Origin: Mytilinidion resinicola | Lineage: Eukaryota > Ascomycota > Dothideomycetes > Mytilinidiales > Mytilinidiaceae | Direction of reading: 5' to 3' | Length of the DNA: 64,000 nt | Assembly: GCF_010093595.1 (NCBI RefSeq) | Contig: NW_022985469.1 | Span: 140,599-204,598, forward strand | Part shown: one piece after another, positions 1-11,054 of the stretch | Layout of the letters: each line of letters opens with the position of its first letter | How positions within the stretch are numbered: position 1 is the stretch's first letter | The notes under the pieces: generated by a model | What the model was told of the DNA's origin: nothing | The model's input: only the letters and a program-made list of their open reading frames with translations | The model's database searches: none | Made by a program: the position numbers and the translations under genes

Positions 1-154
1 GGCATCATTAAGGTCGAAGTCGGCGCAAATTGCGTAGATAAGGGCGGGGTCTACTGGAGGGCAGTATTCCCTCTCAAGCAAGGTGAGCCAAGAAATATGA
101 CACGTGTAGGTAGAGTTATTTACGGACTTCTAGAAGCAGCAGTGGATCATCCAT
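1..154 (-). CDS. N-terminal fragment of a possible CUE/Smr-type protein (runs off the window)
   Basis: On the minus strand an ATG at 154 opens a 27-nt exon (154-128). A likely 55-bp intron (127-73) follows, then an exon running to base 1. The joined peptide begins MDDPLLLLE-REYCPPVDPAL and continues through YAICADFDLNDA. I recognise the CPP(V/L/I)D.AL...A...D(F/Y)DL pattern from memory as the N-terminus of fungal Smr-domain proteins, which carry a CUE-like start followed by a C-terminal nuclease-like Smr domain. None of the Smr domain is inside the window, so the assignment rests on about 35 residues. The acceptor (GAG) is not a preferred one, so the first exon boundary is uncertain. Confidence 0.4.
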
Positions 155-1037
155 AGTTTGTCGTAGCGGGGTACTCAGATCTTTCAACCTTGGGACGGAA
201 AATGAGCATATTCAAAGAATGGGTGATTATGTGGGGGTTTCTGTGCAGGCTGAGCAACTAATATCGCTCAGTCGTAAGCAGAGGGTGTGGTGTGTATGCA
301 AAGAATGTGGTTTGAAGCTGGGTTTAAGTAGATCTAGTGCGGCTGAGAGAGAGTGGACGTCGTCGATGACGGGCTGAGCCGCTTGTGCCGCAGTCTTGGC
401 ATCAAAGCGTTTGGGTCAAGGATTTTGTCGGGCCGTTACATTCACTTTTCATTGTTAGCGTCCGTTTTGTGGTATGGAGAAAGGTTTGGTGATAGATGTC
501 ACGATTGAGACGAATGTTGATTACTGATTCCATCGTCAGCGGCAAAATCTTCTTTTACGCCTTCTAGAATAGCCTCGTCCTGTATGTTCTCATCCACAAG
601 CCAAGTCTTTAGAAACTCCTTTCCTTTTCATTTCAAGCTTGAGCTCCTCTTCCTAAACCTAAAACTGCCAACAACTTAGCACCCCGATTCTAGAGGTGAA
701 GGTACCAGGCCGAGCAAACTAGAGTACTTATTAGAATACCCCAGTTACAGTCCCACAGCCTTCCTCTTCATCAACCTCACAATGTCTCAACTTCTCCCAT
801 TCCTGTAGTGCTCTGTCATAAGCAATGCTGTTAATCAGCCTCACGATCTGCTGGCAATGCCGCGTCACACCGTAGCGCTCGAGTTTGCGCGGGCGCTAAA
901 TTGAAACATGTAGCGTGGCAGCCTGCAGCGGCACAGCAAGGCATCTTTTCAAGGCAAGAGTGTCCAATTTCAGCATTATTCCCTTCTGGCCCTTACGGCC
1001 TTCTGCAAACTTTTTAACTACTCGCTGTTCTATCGCG
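155..1037. other. Intergenic region, no gene seen
   Basis: This is about 880 bp between two divergent starts (minus-strand gene at 154, plus-strand gene at 1038). No frame is open for a plausible protein. It must hold both promoters. I found no convincing TATA box or repeat. Confidence 0.6.
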
Positions 1038-2888
1038 ATGTTTCAATCAAAGTTTCGTTTCGTCTGTCTTATTGCATTTACAGCCACAGTTCTCCTTTCA
1101 GTTACCCTCACGTACGCGCATCCTACAAGCACAGTTCACGACCACGGCTTGAGGTCTCGTAGTTTCATAAGAGGTAGAAATGAGCAGACCTGGGAAACTC
1201 CCGAAAGCACTAAAATACTACAGTCCCGAGACGACCGCCACTGCGGCTTCATCGGCAACAACGACATCTATGGCACCGGGATCAGAATCGGCATCTACAC
1301 CCAAACTCTCGCTGTGTGGTTCGCCAAATACTTCCTGGTCTCCCAGGCTCCCTTCCTCCGTGACAGCATCACAGTGTTTACCGTTGCCCTTTTTATCGTA
1401 TCTATCCTCTACGCCGCCGTTAACGCCTCCGAAATATATGCCGTGGAAGGCTTCATCATTCTGCAAATCTTCGCCTGGCAATGTCTCACTGGAGCTCGAA
1501 CGCAGGGTCCCCATAATAAAGAAAACTTCCGCAATAGCGTTACGAGGAGGGTGTTCACTGAGTGTATGGATATAGGATGCCAGAGTCTTCTTGTTTGGTT
1601 CTGGTTCCATGGGATTGAGAAGATGATGAAGACGCCTTGTGAGACTGTCACGTTCTTTTTGGCTAAGGTTAACATGTTTGGGTGGTTTAGGACGTATGTA
1701 AAGATAGTGCCGATTCTGGCTCTAGTGGGCCATGTTCATAGGATTGGTCTTGAGGCTGTCAATCTTCGGAGCTATTTCATGTTCCAGAAAGCCAAGCGGG
1801 GCTTTCTGGAGACAGCCGCTCGTTATAAGGAATTGGAGCGCCAGGAAAGGGAAAAGCCTGAATCCGGCGATGTCCCTACGATAGATCATCAGGGGACGTT
1901 AGTCAATGCGTGCGACTCGGGGCATTTGGATGAGGGTAGAGACCAGCCAAGCCAGGGTGCCAACAGCCCGACTTCACAACCACCTTCTCGGAGACTCTCC
2001 CAAGGCTCGGAGACAACCGTATCTCCAGTGTCCTCTCAATTCCAAGAGCAAGCTCGGAGAACCTCCCAGGGCTCGGAGATAGCCGTATCTCCAATGCCCT
2101 CTCAACCCCAATCCCCATCTCGAGAGTCCGCAACCCCACCACCAAAGAGCGACTTCCCGATCTTCGAAGACGTCTACCACGGCTCGCTCTACCTCACGCG
2201 CTGCATGTCCGCCACTCCATCCACCACTCTAACTGGCTACTCCGCCCGCCTCTACAAGTTCTACACGCGCCTCCCCCTCGGCCACCGCGCCCAAGTCACC
2301 GAGACCCCCCATTACGATGCCTCCGAGGCCCTCGCCATCTCCTCCTGCCTCCCCTCCTTCCTCGCCTGCCACCGCCACGTCCTCACGCACCAACTCACCT
2401 TCCGCTTCCCCCGCCGCGCCGCACTCTTCTACACGCACCTCGCCTGCGCCCACCTCGTCGACGACTGGAACGTCCCCTACCAACTCTACGCCGCGCTGAC
2501 CTACCCCGCCTGCCTGCCACCGGGGACGTACGCGCCGCTACCCTCGCACGCGGGGACGGCGATCGCGGCGGCGATCCTGCTCCCCGCGGCGCCGGAGAGG
2601 GCGTGGACGCTGGCGGAGAGCTGGGTGTTTACGGTTTCGCATTTGTGGATTCATGTGTTTTTTATCACGCAGCTGGGGCTGACGATTCGCTGGAATGGCG
2701 AGGGGCTGACGGGGCTGGCAAGTGTGGGGCAGTTGATTCCGTTTGTGATTGGAGTGGGGAGTCTGGGGCTGGTGCTTGTGAGGTGGGTGGAGCGGTGGTG
2801 TAGGGGAAGGCTGGACCGCGGGAGGGGGCGGCGAGGGAAGATGGGGTCGAGCGGGAGGGTGGGGGTGGGAGATTGGATGCGGAGGTAG
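1038..2888 (+). CDS. Fungal polytopic membrane protein, function unknown
   Basis: This is a single-exon protein of 616 residues. The frame is open from 915, but that codon is GTG; the first ATG is at 1038 and gives a hydrophobic signal-like start (residues 8-30). After residue 65 comes the motif GNNDIYGTGIRIGIYTQ, which I recognise from a large, unnamed family of fungal multi-pass proteins. Several membrane segments follow (about residues 75-155 and 180-240), then a long disordered linker and three more hydrophobic stretches near the C-terminus (about 505-600). The linker holds two copies of a 23-residue unit starting RRLSQGSE and RRTSQGSE; RRxS is a basophilic (PKA-like) kinase consensus. 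Codon choice changes sharply near 2540, from C-ending to G-ending. The substrate or role is unknown. Confidence 0.75.
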   Translation: MFQSKFRFVCLIAFTATVLLSVTLTYAHPTSTVHDHGLRSRSFIRGRNEQTWETPESTKILQSRDDRHCGFIGNNDIYGTGIRIGIYTQTLAVWFAKYFLVSQAPFLRDSITVFTVALFIVSILYAAVNASEIYAVEGFIILQIFAWQCLTGARTQGPHNKENFRNSVTRRVFTECMDIGCQSLLVWFWFHGIEKMMKTPCETVTFFLAKVNMFGWFRTYVKIVPILALVGHVHRIGLEAVNLRSYFMFQKAKRGFLETAARYKELERQEREKPESGDVPTIDHQGTLVNACDSGHLDEGRDQPSQGANSPTSQPPSRRLSQGSETTVSPVSSQFQEQARRTSQGSEIAVSPMPSQPQSPSRESATPPPKSDFPIFEDVYHGSLYLTRCMSATPSTTLTGYSARLYKFYTRLPLGHRAQVTETPHYDASEALAISSCLPSFLACHRHVLTHQLTFRFPRRAALFYTHLACAHLVDDWNVPYQLYAALTYPACLPPGTYAPLPSHAGTAIAAAILLPAAPERAWTLAESWVFTVSHLWIHVFFITQLGLTIRWNGEGLTGLASVGQLIPFVIGVGSLGLVLVRWVERWCRGRLDRGRGRRGKMGSSGRVGVGDWMRR

Positions 2889-3414
2889 TGGGGGTGTATG
2901 GGAGGTAGAGGAAGAGGTTTGAGGGGGAAATGAGGACGAAAGGTGGAGGTGGGGAGGTTGAGGGAGTGGAGGAGGGAGTGGAGGAAGGGGTGTAGGAAGG
3001 GTGAAGACGCCACCACGGATCTTGTTGCTGTTATGGATAACATCAAGAAGGCAAACCAATTATATTCCACAAACCAATCATATTCCAGAATGCAAATACC
3101 TCTGCTTGCGGGACTCTCCGAAGAGGATTTCGACTATCCAAGATTACGCGAAAAAATCCTAAACAGCAAGAGACAGTGGTGGCAAGAAATCTATCCTGCA
3201 TATGTGAGGACCCATCAACCACCATCCAAACTCCAACTACCACGTGCACAAACTGGGGTATTCAAGTGCAAATCATGCAAGGCATAAGTGTGAGAATGCG
3301 ACCCATAGTACTAACCAACGCCCCTTTCCCAACCGTTCCCTATCAAAGCCTCGATTCCATTAAAGACCACGCCTGTGAAAAGTTAGCCGCTGGACGATAA
3401 TGGAGGGAGAACTT
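2889..3414. other. Convergent 3' intergenic region, purine-rich at its left end
   Basis: The region lies between two convergent stop codons. Bases about 2889-3003 are strongly G/A-rich on the plus strand and continue the G-rich end of the upstream gene. Several short frames exist but none is conserved-looking. No gene is supported. Confidence 0.5.
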
Positions 3415-5148
3415 CTATGCTACTGACCAATGCATGCCAGTCTTCTCAACATGAGGCGTTTTGACGGCATTAGAATCGCTGAACGGATTGTCTTCGTCAA
3501 AGTCCTCCTCTTCCGGCTCACTATCACTCTGAGCCGTCTGCTTGCCGCTCGAATATGGAGGCGGAGCAGGCATCGGAATACTAGTCGGCCTAAGGGGCTT
3601 GGCAGGCGCAGCTTCATTCAAACTGAGACCAGCAAATGCCGTCTCGGCAGCACGCGAATTTGCACGACCCTTGGTAGGCGAGCCTGGCATTTCTTCATAC
3701 GGCCCTTCGTTCTCGCTATCGCTGTCATCCTCGATGCTCTTGTCCATGATCTCGAAAGCCATCAAAGCCTTGACTAGCTCATCGTTGGCGCTGAGAAGAC
3801 TGCCGATCCATTGATCCGACTCCACTAGCTGGATGTATCGCAGAATTCGGCGACGTAAGACCTTGCAAGTTTCGAAACGAGACATGACCTCGGGATTGGT
3901 GCTAACCTGCTGTTCCTCGCGGTTGATGAGTTGGAGGCCGTTGAGTAGATTGGTGCTAGCGACCGATGCCTGTGCGATCGTTTCGAGGAGCTGGGGCTTC
4001 TCTTTCTCCAAGTTGAATGGCTTGTTTTTGCCCTTTTTGTCCTTCTTGAATATTGAAGAGCTAGGCAGGGGCACTGACCCGAGAGCGACGGGGCGTGAAA
4101 CTGATGCTGATGCTGATGGGGTGTGCGTGTGCGAGGGGGTTGGGGGCGACGAGGTCCTCCGAAACTTCGTTGGCGACGGTGGACCTGTAGGCTCATCATG
4201 TTCAGCTTCGGCTTCGTTCTCGCGCAAGACCTTCGATTGTTGTGGCTGGGGTCGCTTAGTGCGAGGAAGCTGCTTGTACAGTGCAGCTATTCTTTCTAGT
4301 CCTGGGGTACTTTTGTACGCTACAGCCCACTGACGGAAAAGAACATTGACCTTTTTCCGAACCTCGGAATCCACCATGTCATCCTTTGCGAGAAGACGAA
4401 GGCGCTCGAGAAGAGGCTCGTCGGCAAAAGCTCGTTGGAACCTGCTTCCCGCGTTCTGGATTAGGCCATCCAAAATAGTCAGAGCACGGATTTGACGATG
4501 CACGCTCCCATATTTGCTATACCATGTCAATTTAGGCCATCGTAAGGTTCTTGATGGTGACATACAGCTTCTTACGTATGGCACGAGCGGCTTCAGTCGG
4601 CCCAGATTCCTGGATTCGAATGACCTCGATCAGGTCCACGATGCCACCCAAATCGTTCTCTTCATACTGCTCGCTGGTAAGGCGATCGATCTGCACGGTC
4701 ACGGCCGAATATGGCTTTCTCTGTGATTTGACCCATGAATTTAGCGCGTTGCGCAGATATTCGAAAAAGCACAATGGACACGGATTCTGAAAAATGGGCA
4801 CATCTTTGGTGCTTCTTTTATGATGATGGATTGGTTTTGACTTTGAGACCGTTTTGGGCTGTGACTTGGGCTTGAGAGCACTTGGCTTCTTCGAATATGG
4901 GGGAGGATCTTGGGGGCGGGGACAGCGCGGCTTGTAGGGCGGGGGAGGAGGACTGGTTGACGCAGGAGAACATGTGGGCTGGTTGCAGCTCGAGATAACA
5001 AGCGCCATGGGTAGGAGTGGAGAAGGAGAAGAAAATTCAAGGAAGACGGGGTGGGAAGTACAAGCAACGTTGGAACACACGTTGGCGCGGAAGACTGGCG
5101 GCATATCGCTTTTAAGAGAGGCTGTGGGCTTACAGGACCTCCGAACAT
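3415..5148 (-). CDS. LSB5: LSB5-like VHS/GAT endocytic adaptor
   Basis: Three exons are joined: 5148-5134, 4720-4566 and 4516-3415, with introns of 413 and 49 bp, giving 423 residues. The tiny first exon encodes MFGGP and joins in phase to RKPYSAVTVQIDRLTSEQYEE, the typical start of Lsb5. A VHS-type domain covers about residues 8-150, including ALTILDGLIQNAG, and a GAT domain lies at about 210-290. The tail is acidic and contains DEDNPFSDS; NPF motifs bind EH-domain proteins such as Pan1/End3. Yeast Lsb5 links actin regulators (Las17, Sla1) to ubiquitin and Arf at endocytic sites, and that role is inferred here. An antisense-looking long frame over the first intron is not a gene. Confidence 0.88.
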
Positions 5149-5869
5149 GGTGGCTGCTCGGTTCCAATTCGTCGCTGTGCTATTACGACAGGGCTGAGGT
5201 CTGGTGAGGGGTCTCACTCGCGGACCAGACTTGGAATGGTTGCAGAAGCTGCCGTCGGTCAGAGAGATCTGCTTGGATGCATTATGTCCGAGGCGTGAAT
5301 AGACTGCGGCCAAGCCATAGGAGGCATGCAGAGAAGCAAGGTTTCTTAGGGCTGGACATACCAAAGACGCTCCTGCTGCTGCGCTTCTTACGTGGACTGG
5401 CAATGTGCAACGGATTCTCAGCACGTTGATAGGGCGGGCGGCTGGTGGTGAAGAGCTACGCGGGGAGCCGAAGCCTGAATGATGCTTGGAAGGCGGCCGG
5501 GCGTAGAGGGGCCGAGTTCGGGGCGGTGGATCTGCAGTGGAGGGCCTCGAAAGACGCCTGAAGCTGATGCTGCGACGAAGCTGCGGTGAGGGACTGAGTA
5601 TCGCGAGTGCACGCAACGCGGGTTCCTGGAGACGAGTACGATGCTGGCGTGGTGTTGTATGATGTTTGGTGGTCCGTCTCGGGGGGCGCCAAAATAACTG
5701 CCTACCCGGCCCTGTTGGCGGGGCGAAGTGGAGGGGCGGAACGCGGCGTGCAACACCAATTGGAGCTGGCATGCAGCATGATACAAACCCTCACTCATCC
5801 TTCATCAGCTGCGCACACCACGATAACGAGGCCTTGCTGCCATCTGCATCGCCCTAGGGCCGTCCCAGC
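5149..5869. other. Divergent promoter region between LSB5-like gene and next gene
   Basis: About 720 bp separate two divergent ATGs. Several long open frames cross it on the minus strand, but they have low-complexity, non-conserved translations and are explained by GC richness. No repeat or clear TATA box was seen. Confidence 0.5.
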
Positions 5870-7965
5870 ATGTCTGCATATCGTGGATGGGACATGGACA
5901 CCGTGCGGGGTGCGGTTGACGCGCCGGGTCATGACGAGGACAACCTGACGCCGTCGCCGAACCGCAGGTATCTCTCCCTCCTTGTGCCCTGCTAGCCCAG
6001 CCCTCCAGACCATTTGCAAAGGGTAAACTGACTTTAAGCAGCAGAGTTACCCCTGCTGATCAAGTGTGGACGTCAAGCTTCACGCCTATCAATAATCGGC
6101 TTGATATCAGTTCTAGTCCAGCATCATCCAATATCAACACCGGACGCTCCAAGAGCCACGGAGATCCCCCCCATGGTGCTCGTGAACGAAAAAGAAACCC
6201 AGTTGTCGCTGACCATCTCGGTCTCGGCCAAGACCCAGAGGCTTTAAAATTCGCGTTTCATTTTCAGGATGTGTCTAGGGCGTCCAAGAAACGTCGACGA
6301 AATAGTGGAGATGCTCCCCCTCGCCGGAAGGCAAAAAGCAAGACGAAGAGCGCCTCCAGTGCCAAGTTGACACAGAGACGAATCTCGGACGGAATGCAGA
6401 CCACGAAGTTTAACGCCCGGCCTGCAGTCAGCAGTTCAAAGCCTCCAAACTCCGTTAACGCCTCAGTCGACACCATTACGCGGAGTGCATCGAGCAATCA
6501 TGTCCTCTTATCCGATGTCACCAGGAGCAAAATCAATTCTTTCAAGTTCCAAGCAGTGGAAGCTCCAGTGGAGAGTCCCACGGACGCCCAGCTGCAGAAC
6601 GAAAGCGTACCGACTAACGACCAAACTATATGTTCAGATTTCGACGAACTGCTAGAAGAGCTTGGTTGCGACGTTGTGCTTACCTCAGACGCTCGGCACG
6701 ATGACAACATGGGAGATGATGGATATACACATAGAGACAATTCAACTTCGTATCCTAAGCTGGTCTTTGACACGGACGCGAGCAGCAAACCGTCAAATTC
6801 TACTCAGTTCACTTTAGACAATTCTAATGCTTCTCACACGAAAACCCCCTTCATCACTACCTGCACCGATTGCGGGGATGACGATGACACATTTGTCCAT
6901 GTACCTGTTTTAGAGTCCGATCACGATCCCTTTGACGACCTGACAACTGAGGAGCTCGCCGAGTTACAGCAAGTCGACCTGCAATCACCATCGAAGACTG
7001 ACAATATCTGTCAAGCTGCATTTACAACAGCGAATCCTCTGACGGCGAATGACGAAGATATGAATCAATCTATTGATGACTTCGATATGATAGACGACGG
7101 GCTCAGTGACACTGACCTCTTACAGCTAGTACAGACTTATTCCGAGCCACTCGGCCACACGGTGCCAGATGCATCAAGTATGGTCAAGGGCGGGAACTCT
7201 TCCATGCATCAAGACGAGGAGACTGGACGAGATGAAACAAACCTGGAGGACTGGATGTTCCTAGAGGACGAGCAGTTCTTTGCCATAGATGACTTGGAGG
7301 ACGACGTATCCGGACTGACGGCTGCTGACCCATCTAGCCATTCCTTTCAAGAGACGACAGGACGAACGGGGTCCACAGACCTTGCCCAACATTTGCCTGG
7401 ACGAGACCTTGAAGACTCCCTGATCACATCCACGAAGAGGCATAGAGCATCCACAAGCCTTTCTGTGCATTCCACTGTCCAAGGCACTGAAGACACATCA
7501 AAGGTTGCCCGTCAACCTATCGTCAGACCACCATTTCCGGACCAAGTTCGCGATCGCTCACCGATCATCGGACTCTCTGCTGATATGCGGCTATGCACAT
7601 GCTTTCGTATTGGTGAGGCATTCAACTTGGGCTGCAACGCTGTTCGCTCTGGTAAGACGGTAATCATCGAGTTGTATGCCCGAGTGTCGTCGTCCTGGCG
7701 CGAAGATGGCATCAAACAGCACTTTGTGTTCGCCGACCTTTTTCACACCCACCCACCCTTCCTTGAAGGCTCCTATGAGCTCTGGAAGGACTCTGATTTG
7801 TGGGATTATGACAGCGGCAGGTTCTTGCACGATGGTGCCGCGAAAATGTGCAGATGCATCGGTAAGATGAAGAAGGACGGCAAGAAATGGGCACTCACTA
7901 TATTGAACATTTGGGAGGCAACTTGGGACGATATTGAACATGTTCAGGGCATTATCTGCGCCTGA
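5870..7965 (+). CDS. Disordered acidic protein with conserved C-terminal domain, unknown function
   Basis: Exon 1 is 5870-5967 (start MSAYRGWDMDTVRGAV) and exon 2 is 6045-7965, with a 77-bp intron; phases agree and give 672 residues. The first 500 residues are mostly disordered. A lysine/arginine-rich patch near residue 120 (SKKRRRN, then RRKAKSKTK) looks like a nuclear localisation signal, and several acidic segments such as EELLEELG follow. The last 150 residues are compact, beginning about LCTCFRIGEAFNLG and ending NIWEATWDDIEHVQ. The strand pattern there could fit an OB-fold, but that is only an impression. A nuclear protein is likely; I do not recognise the family by name. Confidence 0.75.
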
Positions 7966-8520
7966 TGAATTGTCTTCCACATTTCTCTCTCTGAGACCTA
8001 CTCTCTCATTTACGACCGGATCATCTGCAGCTCGCGAGACCATGTGGAGGAGTAGTTTGCCTGTTCCATTTCTTTTCACCTGCGATCTCTGCAGCGCATT
8101 TTGCTCTTTGTTCTAACATTCTGTCAAGGCTCCGCCTATGACGCATTTTATCAACACATTCTATCCATAGTCACGTGCCAAAGGCTTATCGATCGTCGCT
8201 TCTCCTCAGTATTTTAGCGGGACGTATATGGAGATTCTAGAGGGTCTGAGAGACTGATACCCATAGGGATCCGCTGAGGCTGCCTAGCCTATAATGCAAA
8301 CATTTATGACTTCACCAAAATCCCCTTTGTCACGTGGTGCTTGCGGCTTAAAGTAACCCCGCGTTCTAGGGCCGTGCGTATACTTTTGGACCTCACTGCA
8401 GTGCTTCTGGGACCCATCACTGGACCGTAATACCTCTTGAACTTACTTTGAAATGCTCATACCCATCTCCCGGCCTCTGTACGAGACTATGCATTACTCT
8501 TCTCCTACTTGACCACCGCA
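7966..8520. other. Intergenic region, no gene seen
   Basis: About 555 bp lie between the stop at 7965 and the ATG at 8521. They contain a CT-rich stretch just before the start, typical of fungal promoters and 5' leaders, and no supported gene. Confidence 0.5.
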
Positions 8521-10662
8521 ATGGAGATACCCGACCCTTTTTCGACCGCTTCAGACCCTCTGTTCCCTCCCCCTTCCATAGAAGCCATGATAGGAAGCCA
8601 GCTAGCCAGCCAAAGGTCTTCTCAAACCGCTGTCACTGGTGACAATGGCAAAGATGCTCCTTCCGTTTCAGACTTCATTATACGAACACCCACCAAATCG
8701 CCGTCCAAAGCTCGTTCATTGTCAGATTCGACGCCGCAACTCTCCCCATCTCCCAAGTTCCGCGAACCTGCGCGCTCTTCAAAAGATGATCACACCATCA
8801 TTTCCAGTCCCAAAACTCCCAGGAGGCCAGATTTTCTCTCTAGAGGCCTGTCCTTGCAAATGCCCACGCGCGACTCAGGCATGCACAGTCCAGCCAGCTT
8901 TGCCAACCGCGTACCGCTTTCACCTCAGCTCGACGCTAGAAACACTTACGCATCACCCGCATCAGTCCTGCCGCGTCGATCACGAGGCGCTGAATTCTCA
9001 CGCGCTTGCACGAACTTACATCACTCCACCCTGGCCGAACAATCCTCGCCCGACTCTTCACCAACAATTACCCAGAAAGGCATGATGATACCATCACGGA
9101 ATCGGCGCTCCAATTCACTCGTGATGGATTCACCAAACATGCACGCGATTTCTATTTGGAGCTCGACTGGCAATGGCGACAGGACCGCAGCTTCCAGCTC
9201 TGTCGGAAGCATTAACATGCTGGGTTCAGAATCTTCTAGCAGCGACTCCGACGACGACCCAATGGACCCCGATGACAACGACGATCCTATGCTCATGACC
9301 CCGCACGTCCTCAAATCGACTAACTCCGGTACACCTTTTGGAAGCATATCTGCACCGAGCCCTGGAAGCACCTGGACCTCGAACCTCTTTTCACCTGGCG
9401 GCGCACCGACATTTCTGAGCATACAACGGGCGAGGTTGCGAAAGGGGAGAAGTAGGAAGAGCTCTAGCAGCGCAAGCGGACACAGCTCGATGGCAAGCCC
9501 GGGACCGGCTTCACCGCCGAACGGAAAGGCCTTCGAAGGCAACGGATACTTTGCGAGGGAAGCCGTCATTCGGAATGCGGGGTCGCGACGGGAGAGCTTA
9601 TCTATGTTCACCAACGACCTACACATATCGTCTGGGAATGACAGTGGGGACGAGGGGGTTGGCCCTACAGCACCTTCTACCCCAGGTGTGGTACGACGAG
9701 CAGTCACGAGGAGAGGCAACCTACTAGTGGGCCTCTCTCCTACTTCACTATATCGCAAAATACTGACTTATTTACAGCCAAAGACGAGGCAATTCGGCCG
9801 TATCCGAGCCGAACTCGGCGAAGAAAGCGCCCCCATCGACAGCGAAGTCCGACGCGAAGCAGAAATAATCCGCCAGGTGCGCGAAAGCGATGCAGAATAC
9901 GACCGCCTCCATTCCACACCATCTTCTCCAAATCTCCTTCCCGCAGTCCCTGGCCTCGATGGGCCCCTAGAAGGCGTCCCGGAAGAAGGCAGCGAGGGCG
10001 ACATGAATCTGGACAACTCCTCCACAATAGCCACCAAAGGCCTCTTCGGCGCTTTCAACGTCGGCCTCCCAACCAACTCCTCCAACCGCAATTTCTGGAG
10101 CAACTTCGAGCCCCAGTCGCAAGCGCAAACCCCACCGCCACCCTTCTTCCCCCGCGCGAGCTCCTCTGCTGTCAGCGACGACATCAACATGGACTCGCCT
10201 TCCGTTTCATCAGCATCCACCTCTCTGCCATCCACCAGCATCGCCGGAGGCCAACAGTCCGGCAAAGACCGCTCCTCAACCCCGCAACCCCTCGTCCCCC
10301 CCACCGCCGCCGACGGCCTCAAGAAGTCGAACAAGCGCCGCCGCGACGACGATCTAGATATGAACTCGATCAAGCGCCGCGCCGTCTCGCCCAGCTTCAG
10401 CGTCCACAACTCCCCCATCCTCTCCCAGAGCCCAAGCCAGCGCGACAGCAGCATCTGGGGTACGGCGCAGAAGCCCAGCCGCGAGGGCTCGGTGACCGGC
10501 ACCGGAACGGGAGCTGGAGCTGGTACTGGGCACGCGGCTGGGGAGCGGTCGAACAGCGGGGGCAGTTTGGCGAGCGCGACGCCGAATCTCGGGCCGAAGC
10601 GGATTGGGCTGCAGGGGATGACGGATACGAACGATGGGTTGATGAAGATGAGTATCGAGTAA
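8521..10662 (+). CDS. Serine-rich disordered protein with central conserved motif, unknown function
   Basis: The open frame starts at a TTG (8509); the first ATG is 8521. A 51-bp intron with GTGGGC donor, CTGAC branch-like box and TTTACAG acceptor lies at 9727-9777. Because it is a multiple of three with no stop, it is invisible in a simple reading-frame scan. Spliced length is 696 residues. The protein is mostly Ser/Pro-rich with many SP/TP sites, including RTPTKSPSK near residue 55, and has an acidic run (residues about 240-255). The only conserved-looking block follows the intron junction: NLL joined to PKTRQFGRIRAELGEE and then EVRREAEIIRQVRES. A Lys/Arg-rich patch (KKSNKRRRDDD) suggests nuclear localisation. 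The SP/TP density would fit a CDK-regulated nuclear protein, which is inference. Confidence 0.75.
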   Translation: MEIPDPFSTASDPLFPPPSIEAMIGSQLASQRSSQTAVTGDNGKDAPSVSDFIIRTPTKSPSKARSLSDSTPQLSPSPKFREPARSSKDDHTIISSPKTPRRPDFLSRGLSLQMPTRDSGMHSPASFANRVPLSPQLDARNTYASPASVLPRRSRGAEFSRACTNLHHSTLAEQSSPDSSPTITQKGMMIPSRNRRSNSLVMDSPNMHAISIWSSTGNGDRTAASSSVGSINMLGSESSSSDSDDDPMDPDDNDDPMLMTPHVLKSTNSGTPFGSISAPSPGSTWTSNLFSPGGAPTFLSIQRARLRKGRSRKSSSSASGHSSMASPGPASPPNGKAFEGNGYFAREAVIRNAGSRRESLSMFTNDLHISSGNDSGDEGVGPTAPSTPGVVRRAVTRRGNLLVGLSPTSLYRKILTYLQPKTRQFGRIRAELGEESAPIDSEVRREAEIIRQVRESDAEYDRLHSTPSSPNLLPAVPGLDGPLEGVPEEGSEGDMNLDNSSTIATKGLFGAFNVGLPTNSSNRNFWSNFEPQSQAQTPPPPFFPRASSSAVSDDINMDSPSVSSASTSLPSTSIAGGQQSGKDRSSTPQPLVPPTAADGLKKSNKRRRDDDLDMNSIKRRAVSPSFSVHNSPILSQSPSQRDSSIWGTAQKPSREGSVTGTGTGAGAGTGHAAGERSNSGGSLASATPNLGPKRIGLQGMTDTNDGLMKMSIE
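9727..9777 (+). other. In-frame 51-bp intron
   Basis: The segment begins GTGGGC, ends TTTACAG, and has a TACTGAC branch-like box 10 bp before the acceptor. Removing it joins a conserved-looking NLL to PKTRQFG. If kept, it would add 17 residues without a frameshift. Confidence 0.75.
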
Positions 10663-11054
10663 GGCGGGCAACTCTATGTCTTGAGGTCCTTGCGGGTTTT
10701 ATGTCGTAGTTCTTGTTTAATACCCTTGGGCAGCATCTAGCGAGCGAGGCGTTTGGGATATCTGGATACCTGGATACTATTCTGGGTTCTGAGAGACAGG
10801 ATTGAAATGCCTGGATAGCATTTTGGGCTATGTAGCCTTGGCCTGTCCGGCTTCGGTGAGCGAATACGATAGTGTAGGATACACATCAAGCTTGTTCTTA
10901 TTAATTCCAAGCTATTTCATTCCGAACTGTCGTTTTCGCACTCTCCGAGCCTGAGCAAGAGCGTGATTTCTTCTCCTCGTCCGTGTCCGCCTCGTCGGAT
11001 TTGAAGGGCTCGTTACTTCACATTGAAGGCCGATTTTTTTATAATCTTAATGAA

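Noticed and set aside
2538..3070. Pro-rich minus-strand frames at the end of the first membrane protein gene
   Set aside because: They are shadows of the G-rich coding strand with no independent support.
4741..5772. 343-codon minus-strand open frame over the LSB5-like first intron and upstream region
   Set aside because: The translation is low-complexity Pro/Arg/Ser, has no conserved pattern, and overlaps a well-supported splice model.
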